A DNA stretch of 64,000 nt, taken from assembly GCA_004431415.1 (NCBI GenBank), contig QPMI01000641.1, positions 114,079 to 178,078 on the forward strand. Direction: 5' to 3'. Of this stretch, positions 47,050 to 57,300 are shown one piece after another. Positions within the stretch are counted from its first letter, which is position 1, and every line of letters starts with the position of its first letter. This DNA is from Cyanophora paradoxa. Its lineage: Eukaryota; Glaucocystophyceae; Cyanophorales; Cyanophoraceae. Below the pieces are notes generated by a model. The model did no database searches and was not told where the DNA came from. It saw only the letters and a program-made list of their open reading frames with translations. Position numbers and translations under genes: made by a program.

Positions 47050-47054
47050 GGCGC
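47050..47054. repeat. Right target-site duplication of element B (GGCGC)
   Basis: Second copy of 13049-13053. It lies in the MCP gene of A within an Ala-Ala-Pro stretch. Confidence 0.88.
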
Positions 47055-47143
47055 CGGTTCAGGTAGATATTTACGCGCTCCGTCACAATGTCATGGTTCT
47101 CAATGGCTATAACATTTCCACACTGAAAGTTTCTAACTTCTAA
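47055..47143 (+). pseudogene. Major capsid protein of A, 3' end (last 29 codons)
   Basis: Reads QVDIYALRHNVMVLNGYN and ISTLKVSNF then TAA, the same as the C-terminus of the B MCP. Separated from the 5' part (11916-13053) by element B. The frame joins exactly when one TSD copy is counted. Confidence 0.93.
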
Positions 47144-47161
47144 GCGCGGTTTCGCCCGCGC
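47144..47161. terminator. Hairpin at the 3' end of the A MCP gene
   Basis: GCGCGG-TTTCGC-CCGCGC begins at the base after the stop codon: a 6-bp GC stem in AT-rich surroundings. Candidate transcript 3'-end signal. The B MCP lacks it. Confidence 0.5.
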
Positions 47162-47235
47162 GCAACGACCGAAGGAAGTAAAGTTCTTTTCGTTCTTTAA
47201 AGTAGGAAGCCTGCGAATTGCGTATAGGTTAGCGT

Positions 47236-47275
47236 GTGATTTTGTTTTTTATCTTATTACTGTAACGGACACACA
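47236..47275 (+). promoter_or_regulatory. Promoter of the ATPase gene of A
   Basis: TTTTGTTTTTTATCTTATTA then CTGTAACGG. Identical in its core to the B ATPase promoter. At the place where B has its ATG, A has ACG. Confidence 0.6.
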
Positions 47276-47279
47276 GTAA

Positions 47280-48032
47280 ATGGATATAGATTTAAACGAT
47301 ATTCCCGAATTCGAGCCGGTAAAAACAGCTAAACTCCCTTCGCGTTTTTTGCTTGCTGGGCGCTCTAATTCTGGTAAGACAACATATTGTAAATATCTAC
47401 TTTATGAACTGCGGGATAAGATCGATCACATTGTTATATTTAGTTCCACTGCGTTCACTGGTCAATTCAGAGATATTACGCATCCCGATAACATCTACGA
47501 GGAATGGGATGATAATGTAGTAGTGAAACTCATTAGTATGCAAAAGAAACGAATCGAGAACAATGAAAAGCGCAATAGTTTAGTAATTATACTTGACGAT
47601 ATGATAGGTTCTAATTTGGATATGCATAATTCAGCTGTGTTATCTAAACTGGTAACAAGTGGAAGACATTATGGTATAACTGTTATTTTCAATGTCCAAC
47701 GTATATGCTCTATTTCTACTACAATTCGTCGTTACGTGGAATTCGTGGTATTTTTCAATATTCTTGGGAACGAAAAAGAGTTTAACTGTGCATTCGATGA
47801 ATATAACGGTGGATTGGACAAGAAGACTTATAAAGAACTACATAGACTTTGGGGTTACAATTACCAAACAGTCATAACTGGACTGCAAGGTTATGATATA
47901 AAGACCTATACAGATCGGGCGATTTTAACAGATGATGATATGAAGGCTTTTCGCAAGTTTGTGAAGCGACGAGCGATAAAAAAGAGAGTATCAATACGAA
48001 TAAGTAACGAGCCGACAACGATAACGGTGTAG
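47280..48032 (+). CDS. A32-type genome packaging ATPase of element A
   Basis: 250 aa. P-loop GRSNSGKTTY near residue 28, Walker B SLVIILDDMIGSNL, TVIFNVQRICSISTT, basic C-terminal tail. Compared with B the start has shifted: the position homologous to B's ATG reads ACG, followed by a 1-base change of frame and a stop, and translation must begin at the next ATG (47280, MDIDLNDIPEFEP). The conserved part begins right after (DIPEF), so the protein should be normal. The only gene of A in this window besides the penton that is intact. Confidence 0.9.
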   Translation: MDIDLNDIPEFEPVKTAKLPSRFLLAGRSNSGKTTYCKYLLYELRDKIDHIVIFSSTAFTGQFRDITHPDNIYEEWDDNVVVKLISMQKKRIENNEKRNSLVIILDDMIGSNLDMHNSAVLSKLVTSGRHYGITVIFNVQRICSISTTIRRYVEFVVFFNILGNEKEFNCAFDEYNGGLDKKTYKELHRLWGYNYQTVITGLQGYDIKTYTDRAILTDDDMKAFRKFVKRRAIKKRVSIRISNEPTTITV

Positions 48033-48131
48033 ATGGAGAGCGCTTTTCACGAGCGTTCCCGCGCTTTTTTCAGATTTTAGAGGCGATGATCTGGTGAAGA
48101 GTTACGATTATTTCCGTACTTCCGGTAGTTC

Positions 48132-48568
48132 GTGTATATATGCACATATATATACACTTTTTTACCAGAAATTCCGTTCGCGTCAAACGGCAATCAGGAA
48201 ATTTCATCTGCATCATCAATGAGTCTTCTGCAACCTATCGACATCAACACTCATTCGCAGAGTTCCATCGACCTCAACACTGATTCATAATTCTATCTGC
48301 ATCAACAATCATGGACATCATCGAAATCATAGAAAGTCAAGCCAGAGTACGAGTTTAGTATCGAATACAACAATCACTGATGTTGCGTATCGAATACAAC
48401 AGTCATCACTCTTCGAAATCGTCATCGAATCTGATTGGTCGTCATCGAAATCCATCAGACAACTTTTGACATATATATCACATATATACACAAAACCTCC
48501 GCATTCCTGGTTTGGTCAAACGGAATTTCTGGTGAAAATGTGTGTATATATATGCACATATATACACG
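48132..48568. repeat. Imperfect inverted repeat, about 50-bp arms
   Basis: Left arm GTGTATATATGCACATATAT..ACCAGAAATTCCGTT (48132-48185) and right arm AACGGAATTTCTGGT..ATATATGCACATATATACAC (48516-48568) are reverse complements with few mismatches. The inner 330 bp are rich in ATCGA/CATCATCG and have no gene. Could be a small MITE-like insert or a hairpin with a role in A. No TSD established. Confidence 0.6.
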
Positions 48569-48760
48569 GAGACGTCGACTCTATCGCCGGCAAGTCAAGT
48601 TGAGTCAACCGATAAACGCATGTAACTCTTCACCAACTGCTCCGTTTCTAATTCTGAAAACAGATTCGGAATCGTCGCGACGCCCTCTTCAAGGTTCGAG
48701 TATAATCTAAGAAGTCGTGCATGATTTATTTTTATTAAACTTTTGGTTAAAAGTTACTGT

Positions 48761-49096
48761 GAATCGTGGGAGAAGAGGCATTCTGCCGACTTAACGAAGT
48801 CACCGCGCGAAAAAAGACGAATTCTTACTGTGTATCGAGCGGAATCGATCGTCTTACTGTTTATTGTGCGGAATCGTGGGAGAAGAGGCATTCTGCCGAC
48901 TTAACGAAGTCACCGCGCATAAAAAGATGAATTGGGTCGAGTTAATCGATGAAGTTGTATTATATCGATTGTGAAACCGAAATTATCGATCGTGACACTG
49001 AGCCTTACGGTGATTTTCGATTAGATTCGATGCTGTTACGGTGAATCGTAAGGATCCGCGGATTTAATTGTTGGAGACACCGCGCCAAGCTGAGCT
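48761..49096 (-). repeat. Right terminal repeat of element A with 110-bp subterminal duplication
   Basis: GAATCGTGGGAGAAGAGGCA, then TTCTGCCGACTTAACGAAGT, occurs at 48761 and again at 48871. The end, GGAGACACCGCGCCAAGCTG then AGCT, resembles the B terminus. The matching left TIR is outside the window, so the inner limit of the TIR is not known. Confidence 0.7.
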
Positions 49097-49101
49097 TATG
49101 C

Positions 49102-49378
49102 ATGCATATGAACCGTTGCAGACCGCGGGGAGAGTTCGAAGTCAAGATGCTCTATGACGCAAACACGGCTGTGCGAATTTTGAACGAGCTCGCCGATGCT
49201 GGCAAGGTCGGTCCCAAACTCTTTGCAATCTTCAATCTTTCACGTACATCAGATTCTGGGAGCGTTCGAGGTGTGCGACTCGGACCCAGAGAAACAGCGC
49301 AAGCAGTTTCATGCCATGTATTGCGCTTTGGTGAGCATGCGCAATGTTAGAGTAATGGACGCGCAGACGGCTGGCTAA
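49102..49378 (+). CDS. Possible 3' exons of a host gene beside the end of element A
   Basis: A plus-strand frame directly beyond the A terminus reads EVKMLYDANTAVRILNELAD then AGKVGPKLFAIFNL. After a possible AG acceptor at about 49252 another frame reads ILGAFEVCDSDPEKQRKQFH..MDAQTAG and stops at 49378. Both stretches look like ordinary soluble protein, unlike the GC-repeat frames nearby. If real, A inserted into or just before this gene. Function unknown. The exon structure is a guess. Confidence 0.35.
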
Positions 49379-50200
49379 CTCATTATCTCGCGCATAACCT
49401 CGAGCTCAGTTCCAAAATATGAAGGTCAGACAATCGAAATCTATGAGCTGCGGAATGCTTGTCCTGACGCGGCACGCAGCTCGCTGGCGCATCCGACGCG
49501 CATAAGCCAAGGAAAGCGAGCTCGGACGGCTTCGAGCTCGAGCTCGAGTGGGCAAGCGGCTTCGCCGCCTACTCAGCGGCCGCGGTGCGCATTCGGAATT
49601 GCAGCCCGATTAATATTTCTCAGAAGTGCATGCATATAGTTTAGTCAACGTTACACACTCTTGATTTAAATTTGTGACGGGGCCAGCAGGGTATGGAACG
49701 GATTCGCTCGTTCCTCATCTCCTCTGATGCCTTCAAAACAGCTAAACCGGTGCGTGCAGGGGTACCCGCTTCGCTATAGAAGCTGGACCTTACATTAATT
49801 CTTCGCGTGCTTTCAGAGCGAGCCTCTCGGCGCACAACTCCAATCCCTCTTTCTAGAAAGCTCTCGGGGCATGGACACCCGGCGCCGGCCGCGGTTCTTC
49901 CTGATATTCGCCCACAAAGACGACTTGACGCCTCTGACCCGTGACACGGTCCGAAACTTGGAAACGCGAGCATATGCAGGTTCCTCCCTCTGTATTTCAT
50001 ACCACGTGATGCTGTTTTTCGGGCTTTCAGGTCGTGAAATCGAAGCACCGTCGACGACGTTCCGGGCCAGCCCCGGACGAAGCAACTCGCGATCGTCCCG
50101 CGGCCGCCGCCGCCGCGAGTTTGGACTCAGCTCCCGGCTCCCACTGCACGCCAGCGACGGGGGCCATTCCATCTGCAGTTGCAAGGATCAGTGATCACTC
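49379..50200. other. Host DNA without a convincing gene
   Basis: Open frames exist on both strands but none has a recognisable domain. GAGCTCGAGCTCGAG-type short repeats lie near 49540. Confidence 0.45.
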
Positions 50201-50229
50201 GTGTACGTATACTCTCCTCCGGATCGGAT

Positions 50230-51335
50230 CCGAGCTTCGAATCCCCTCATTAGTCAATTCAGACAACTCCGCCGAGCGCATGGTCGCCCGCGATATCGAT
50301 CTCCGTCAGGCGCCCGCTGCAGCAGATGCAGCCGCGGCCGTTCGTGTGGAGCTCGAGACCCCAAACTCCGCTAAGCTCGACCAATTGCGGTACGTAAACG
50401 GTCGAGCGTAATTGCGAGCGCGGATCCGGATCCCGGATTCCACCACCTGGAGACCTCGTTTAATTTCTGGCTTGTGCGCATGCAGGCCTGATATTGACAG
50501 AGTTTCCCCGCTGATCGCCGAGACTGCGAGCTGCTTCGAATTTCCCGAAGACAGTACGGTTGAGTTCAACCGCATCTTCCGCCTCGCGCAAATTCTGAAG
50601 GTCAGCGCCGGTGCACTCGCTTCGATCGAAAGGCGATGGCGCACCAGAGCTCACGGTCAGCGACAGCTGCGACACTTGCACAATCCGGACGATGGAATCT
50701 TCAAATACAGTTCGCTGGTAGAGGATTACCAGACTCTGTGGGCGAATGCCGACCCCGGCTTCAACGTGGCAGCCTGCAGGAAACTCGTGGCGTGCGCGCG
50801 CGTCTACTCATGCGTGATCGGCTTTTCTGTGCGCCTGCCGTTGCACCCGGCCCACTGTGCAGCGCCGCATGCGCAGTTTTTACTTCAAGGAATCTCTGCC
50901 GCGCTCGAGTGCGAGCATCTGCAAGTGCAAGAGCGATCGCGACGGTCCGGGCGGCTTCGAGGGCGCGGTGAGCAGCCTTTTATTTATTCCTTTCCACGCG
51001 CCGCCAATGTGCAACTCGCCGCCACGCGCTGCGTCCAACCACAATTCGCAACGCGCGAATTCGAATTCGAACGCGCGCAGCTGCACGCGGACGTGGAACG
51101 CTGCGCCGGCGCCGCAATCTCAGACTGCTCCGCAACCTGCGACCCCGACCGCGGCCTGCGGCTGCTCCAGAACCTCCTCGCGGCGTTCACGGGTGCGAAT
51201 TCGAAGGCCGGAGCAGAAGCAGCCAGCAACCCAGTTGCGGATCCAGAGGTTCGACCCGGAACTTGTGCCGCGCTTTCGATCGCTCAGAATTTGAAGACGT
51301 CGACCCTCCCTGCAGCAGGTTTCGCGGCCGAATGA
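50230..51335 (+). CDS. Probable host exons, function unknown
   Basis: One intron fits well: donor GTACGT at 50390 after ..SAKLDQL and acceptor TGCAG at 50485, joining in frame to PDIDRVSPLIAETASCFEFP. Downstream the frame continues (STVEFNRIFRLAQILK) and then weakens, with further introns likely between 50600 and 51300. Whether these exons belong to the RS-domain gene that starts at 51443 is uncertain. No domain recognised. Confidence 0.35.
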
Positions 51336-51442
51336 AAGCGCGAGCGCCTGCGAAAAAGGCGAAATTCACGATCAGCCTTTCCTCGGCCTTCCTCCCAAGA
51401 TAGTGCCCAAGTCGTTCGCGCGTACGCCGACTTCCTTTACAC

Positions 51443-52597
51443 ATGAGCGAACCCGCTGCAGACCGATCTGACTTGACCGCAGCTCCTGTCCGCGAATCCG
51501 AAGGGAGCGTTTGCTCTGTTCAAGACCAGGGCGCCTCTTCCCCTAAGATCCCCTCTCAAGTCCTGGAGCTTGCCCGCAAGCTCAAAGAAATCATCGAAAA
51601 CGGGCTCAGCGCGGTGCAGAGCCCTATGCATATGCTTACGCTCCGATCTAAACCAACATTAACATGGCGCATTCGAAATTCGCATTCGCAGTGCCCAACG
51701 CTCTCGTGTGGAATAATTGGAGAGGAACTTCAGAAAGCGGGCTTCGACATCCAAGTAAATCGAAGCGCTAATCGAGAAATCAATCGAAGCACTAATTCTT
51801 TTTGTTGCTCTCTTCTCACAGAGCATCTTGACTGCTCACCCTGAAGTTGAGGAGACGATCCAAGATTCGTTGTGCATCCCACGAGGTACACATGCGCACA
51901 GTTGACGTTTGCTTTAATTAATATGATTCGGATCAGTCTTAACTTAGTAGTAAAGACTTGCGATTGAACTTAAACCTTTGTCGTACGCGGTTTGACGTAC
52001 CGCATGCAGTGAAATCAGTCGGGCTGAAAGATCTCCTCAAGGCCTTGTTTCCACAGTCCCTTTCTGTTTCGAATAGGTCACATACAAAGGTACGTATAGC
52101 GCAATTGGTTTCGAAGGATCCGGAGCATTTCCGTCATAACTAAGTGTACGTATACGTGTGTACGTATCTCTCAGAATCGGTACAATTACGGGGTGTCCCT
52201 CGTCACTGATATCGACGGCCGCGGATTCGAGCGGCTGGAGTGGGCCATCCGGGCGCTGGAGGAGGGCAGCGCGCCGCTGTGCAACGGCCTGGCCGCGCGC
52301 GACGCGCTCGCGAAGCGCGAGCGGGCCGAGCGCGAGCGTGCGGCATCGATCGCGAGGGCGGTCGACGCCGCTCCGGCCCCGCGGAAGCGTGCCCGGAGCC
52401 CGGGCCGCAGCCGCAGCCGCAGCCGCAGCCGCAGCAGAGACCGGGGCGGAGGAGGACGCGGCCCGCCACGCAAAGTGTGCAGGCGCAGCCGGAGCCGGTC
52501 CAGATCTGGAGGCCGAAGCCGTAGCTGGAGCCCGAGCCCCGAGCGCGAGCGCCGCACGTCGACCCGCCACGGAAGGTGCGAGTCCTCGAATTGTTAA
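51443..52597 (+). CDS. Host RS-domain protein, four exons (245 aa)
   Basis: Exons 51443-51613, 51822-51885, 52010-52089 and 52175-52597. All introns are GT-AG, phases match and the total is 738 bases = 246 codons. N-terminal part is helical (SPKIPSQVLELARKLKEIIE, ILTAHPEVEETIQDS, VGLKDLLKALFPQSL). The middle reads YNYGVSLVTDIDGRGFERLE. The C-terminal third is a classic Arg-Ser domain (GRSRSRSRSRSRDRGGGG, RRSRSRSRSGGRSRSWSP). Such RS tails mark nuclear splicing or RNA-processing proteins. The N-terminal domain is not recognised. An alternative donor (GTGCGAG at 52576) would extend the protein into further RS-like exons near 52795-52887. Confidence 0.6.
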
Positions 52598-53481
52598 CTA
52601 TTAATATTTATCTGCAATTTGGACGCGAACATCCCTAGCCTTGTCTAAATAACAGTCCCGTCTTGCGCGAATGCAGGGGCAGTGGCAGCCGCGAGCTCGA
52701 GGTGCGCTGCAGAAGTTCAAAATTAAATGTGGAGCCGATTTATAATTTTGCCTGCGTACATTTTCTAATTCACGGCGAATATTAATGCCGGCGCCGGCGC
52801 GAAAGAGCGCGAAAGATGGCCGGATCCGGAGTCGGAAGAGGAGCCGACCCCGCAGCCGACCCCGCCACCCTGATCGCGACCACACGTAAGACCGAAGCGC
52901 GCGGCTCGAATGTGAATCGTATTGAATTCCGGATCACGGGCGTGCCAGCTACCGGTCACCATGGCCACCGGCCCCTCGAGTCAGAACGCCGGCGCCAGAG
53001 CTGGAGACGCGGGGACGGTACCTCCGGATCCGTTCCCCGCCTGTTTGCTTGTATGCAATTAATATTCCCAAGATTAACTGCGCGCGTCCCCTGCAGAGTG
53101 GCCGCTCCAGACTTGAGCTCGAGCTTCACTCGCGGCTCTTCGGCGTCCTCCGCGCCACGAACCGCGATCGCGAGGGCCCATGGCCAGGGCTTCAGCCCCC
53201 CGCCAGAACAGCCTGGACCCGCTGCAGGCGCATCCGCGCAGGTGCGGCGAGACTTCCACCACATCTGATCTCGTTCGAATTCTGCCGAACTCCATTCTTC
53301 TTTCATTCCAATCTCTTCTTCGAATTCCGCCTGCAGCCCCACAGCTAGGCCCGGGAGAGACCAGGATCCAGATCTAGAGGTCCTTCTGCAACAGACTTCA
53401 AATTCATCTCTTCCAACAGGCGCGCCCGACGTCCCCTGCAGGTGCGATGGGGCATCCGCGCCTTAGCTTGGTGTTGAGAAT

Positions 53482-53844
53482 TTGAATTTGAGGACGCGGA
53501 TTCGCAGCTTGGCGGGCGATCGGGGCTTGCAATCGGACGCGCAGCGGACGCCCTTCCTTGCTGGCGCCGCGGCCGGCTACAGCGTGTCCCCTCTGCGCGA
53601 CGCTGATCGCGATCGCGAGCCCGCGGCCGCCGACCTCCCTCTCCACGGCCCCCTGCGCATGCCCCGGGCTCCGGACCCCGTCTCGCCCATCCGGAGCGAG
53701 CTCCCGATCCGCCGGGCCCCGCCTCCCGTCTCGCCCGTCCGAGGCGCCGGCGAGCTCCTGGTCACGCAGGGGTCTCCAGCCGCGCCCCGATCGCGAGGCG
53801 TCTCCGTCTCCCCCGTTCGAGGGTCCGGAGGAGCCGCCAGCTAG
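53482..53844 (+). CDS. Possible host exon with SPxR repeats
   Basis: Open frame ending at 53844 with repeated motifs YSVSPLRDADRDRE, PVSPIRSELPIRR, PVSPVRGAGEL and VSVSPVRGSGGAAS. These look like a continuation of an RS/SP-rich nuclear protein and may be the last exon of the preceding gene. 52598-53481 contains further RS-like stretches (RKRSRPRSRPRHPDRDHT at about 52835-52887) with plausible splice sites, but I could not fix the model. Confidence 0.35.
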   Translation: MNLRTRIRSLAGDRGLQSDAQRTPFLAGAAAGYSVSPLRDADRDREPAAADLPLHGPLRMPRAPDPVSPIRSELPIRRAPPPVSPVRGAGELLVTQGSPAAPRSRGVSVSPVRGSGGAAS

Positions 53845-54305
53845 CGCTACTGTATATATAAATTAGCTTCGTCGACGTCTTATGGCGTCTTCGCGATCGG
53901 AGTCCGCGACGCAGGCGGAAATATATAAGTGCGCGTCGAGCGGAAATATCGAGAGGGCGTCAGATCTAGAGATCTAGAGACGCGAACTGCAGCTGCATGC
54001 CCGCTAGGGTCGACGTCGACGAGTACGTATACGTCGACATCGACGTCGACGTCGGACGCCGACGCGTACGGCGCCGGATGCGCATGCCGCAGTGCTTCGC
54101 GCAGCTATAGCTAGCGCTGCGCATGCGGTCGCCGCCAGGCCGTATACGCGTATTAGTCGCCGCGCCGGCGCCGCGGACCGAAGCTCTCGCTAATAGAGTC
54201 GCTATCAATATCAATCAGCCGTACGCGTGGCGGGCCTAGCTATAGATCACGCTTCCTCCCTGTACCCCTTGAGCCGTGCCGGGGGGGGGGGGGGGCAGGG
54301 GGGAG
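53845..54305. other. Host intergenic region with a poly-G tract
   Basis: CGTCGACGTCGAC palindromes around 54010-54055 and a run of about 15 G at 54278. No gene seen. Confidence 0.5.
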
Positions 54306-54323
54306 TGAGCAGGAGCACAAAGC

Positions 54324-57300
54324 ATGGCGTTCTCGGCGTCCCTCGTGCCGGCGTCTGCGGGGCGCCAGATCAGTGCCGTCCTCACTCCACTGCGCTCGGT
54401 ACACGTGCAGAGAGCTCCATGTCGCCTACGTGCGAGCAACAGCAAACAAAGGCGCGTAATTGCGCGCTTCCCGGAGGGCGCAGCTGAGGCCCTGCTTCGA
54501 ACAGGGCTTTCTTCTCTGGAGCCCGCTCGCTGCGCCCCTACGGCGGCGGCGGTTCCCGTTTCACTTGTACACGTGCCGTGCACGCCGAGGCCGCCGCCCC
54601 CGTCGCCACGCCAAGCGGCGCCGGCACAGCTTTCAGGTGAGAGCGTTTCACGTCTACGCGTCGCGGAGCGTCGCTCTCCGGCGGCGCCGCGGCCGCCCCG
54701 TCTGACCACGACCTCGACCGGGGCCCGGCGCCGGCGTCGCTCGGCAGGGAGCTCTACCCGGCGGTGGACGCGCGGGAGGCCGGCAGCAGCGTGCGGGAGC
54801 TCCTCGAGTTCGCGCGCATCCGCGGCGAGGTCGGCCGCGGCCTCCGCGACCCCGACGCCTTCAGGCGCGCGCCCCGGCGCTTTGGCCTGCGCCTTCGAGC
54901 GCCGAGCGCTCACGGGGCGGTGCGGGGCGGGGCGGGCAGGCACATGGCGGCGCACGCGCTGCGGTCGTCGTACTTCTGGCTGCACCTGGACGCGGCGTTC
55001 CGGGCCTCGCAGCTCGGGGGCTCCCTCGGCGCTTCTCTCCCCGACATGTGGTCCTCCTTCCGCTCCGCCATGGGCGCCTCCCGCGTGCGGCCCCGCCCCC
55101 GCCCCTTCCCCGCGCCGTGCGCCTCCGCCCACGGAGCTCGGCTCCCGCCGCAGAACTACAACACGCTGTTCGCGGAGCTGCTCGTGCTCTTCAAGCAGGA
55201 CTACGAGAACATCCAGCGCGGGTGCCCCGCCCCGCCCCGCCCCGCCCTGCTTTCCCCGCCCCGGCCCCGGCCCCGGCCCCGCTCACGCAGGCCCCGCTGA
55301 TGCCGGTTTCCCTCGCGCGCAGCTGCTACAAGATGCCGTGCGCCTTCCCGAGCGCGCCCCCCCGGCCTCTCCCGCCCCGCCGGCCGACGCTGGCGCCGCA
55401 GGTACGACATCGACCCGAACCCGCTCCGCAACCCCCAGGCACGCCCCGCCGCAACCCCTCCCGCCCCGCTGCCCCACCCAGCCGCACGCCTTCCGGATCC
55501 GGGCCGATGCGGGGCGGCCCGGCAGTTCAACCCGGGGACGGTCCTCTCGAGCGTCGCCTCCTTCCTCCGCGAGGGCCGCCGCGTCCGCCCCGCCCCTCCC
55601 GCCCGCCCGCCACGCCCGGCCCGGCCCGGGCCGACGGCTCCGTGTCTCAGGTGCTGGAGCGGCGGCGGGCGGGGCGCTTCGACGACGTCTGGCTCGAGGA
55701 GGCCGAGTTCCTCCCCGCCGTCCGCCCCGCCCCCGCCCCCGCCCCCGCCCCCGCCCCAGCCAGCCCCTCCGCACTTCCGCCATGCGCGCCCCGACGCTGA
55801 CGCGGGGGGTCGCCGGGCCGGCAGTACTACAAGCGCACCTTCCACTACCAGACCGTGCGCGCCCGGCGCCCCCTCCGCCTGCCCCTCCCCCCGCCCCCGC
55901 CCCTCACCCCGCGTTCGTGCAGGACGGGTACCTGAGCCAGTACAGCGCCGAGAAGTGGGCGCCCCGCACCCGCCCCGCCCCGCTCGCTCGCCTCACGCCC
56001 CTCAACTCGGCCCCGCCGCCCCCGCCCCCGCCGCCAGCTACGACTACCTCGTCGAGGCGCTCTTCGTCGGCGGTGCGGCCGCCCCCGGCCCCGCGCCCCG
56101 CGCCGGGCCTGGCGAGCTCGGGGGCGGGGCGTGTGCGCAGGGGCGGACGCGATGCGGCGGCACTGCATGGTGCCCCTCGCCGAGTTCATGCGGGGGCGCG
56201 ACCCCGCCGCCACCTCCTACCTCGAGGCCCGCCGCCCCCGCCCCGCCCCTCCCCTCCCACCCCTCCACGATAGACGGGAGGCCGCCACTCGTCCCGCCCA
56301 GGAGCCCGCCTCGCGCTACGCGTCGCGCCCTGCGGGCCGCTCCGCCCCTCCTACCCCCGCTCCACCCTTAACATAGGAGGCCGCCGCTCCGCCCAGGAGC
56401 CCGCGCCGGCCCTTCACTCCGCCCGCCCCGCCCGCCCCGGCTCCGAGGAGTCCGCCTCGCGCTACGCCTCCTCTGCGACCGCCCGGCGGACATTCCACCT
56501 AGGGCGTAAACCCTTATCTCCGCCTCCACCTCCTACCCCGAGGTCGCCCCGGCAGCCCCGGCGCCTCCCCTCCTCCCCCCTTCTCCTCCCGCCCCCCCCC
56601 CCTCCCCCCCCCCCCCACCCCCCTTCCCCCCCATCCTCACCCACCGGGACGGCAGGTCGCCTGCGGGACGGGGCGCTCCCTCACCTTCGTCAAGCAGTCC
56701 TACCCCGACCTCCAGGCACCGCCCCGCCCCGCCCCGCCCGGGCCCCCGCCCCCGCGAGCGGCCGATCCTCCCCGCAGATCACTGCGACGGACCTCTCGCC
56801 CTTCTACCTCGGTGCCCCTCCCCCGCCCCCCTCCCGCCCTCCCTCCCTCCCTCCCTCCCTCCCGCCGCCGCCGCCGGCCTGAGTCGCTGGGGCGGGGCCG
56901 GGGGCAGCGGAGGCTCGTAAGAAGCTGGAGGGGATGGCGGGGGCGCCGGTGCGGTTCGCGCAGGGGCGGGCGGAGCGCCTGCCCTTCCCCGACGCCTCCT
57001 TTGACGTCCTCAACTGGTGCCCCCCGCCCCCCTCGAACTCGACCCCCCGGCCCCCGCGCGCCGGCCGCCCCCGGGGCCGCCCCCGGCCCGCCGGGCGCCT
57101 GCGGCGTGCAGCTGACGGGGCTGACCGTGGCGGGGCCCGCGGGGCAGCGTCTACCTCTTCCACGAGATCCCGAGCCCGTGCGCCGCTCTCGGCCCCTCTC
57201 TCGCCCGCCCCGCCGCCCGACGCCGCCGGCGGGGGCGGGGGTCAGATCCGGGAGCAGGCGGCGCGGGAGTTCTTCCGCGTGCTCAAGCCCGGCGGCCTCC

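Larger units (their letters stand above)
1..49096. mobile_element. Element A: integrated polinton-like virus (outermost layer, left end off-window)
   Basis: A is visible only in pieces: 1-130, 10596-13053 and 47050-49096, separated by inserted elements D and B. Its genes are an unrecognised late-type gene, a penton-family protein, an MCP and a packaging ATPase, all with close homologues in the same order and orientation in element B. Its right terminus is placed at 49096 because the sequence GGAGACACCGCGCC..AGCTGAGCT there matches the right terminus of B (47019-47049, GGAGACACGGCGCAGTGCTGAGCT). The left TIR, integrase and polymerase should lie upstream of position 1. The TSD cannot be checked because only the right flank (TATGC at 49097-49101) is present. 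Assignment to PLVs rests on the penton-MCP-ATPase set and on comparison with B. Confidence 0.85.
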
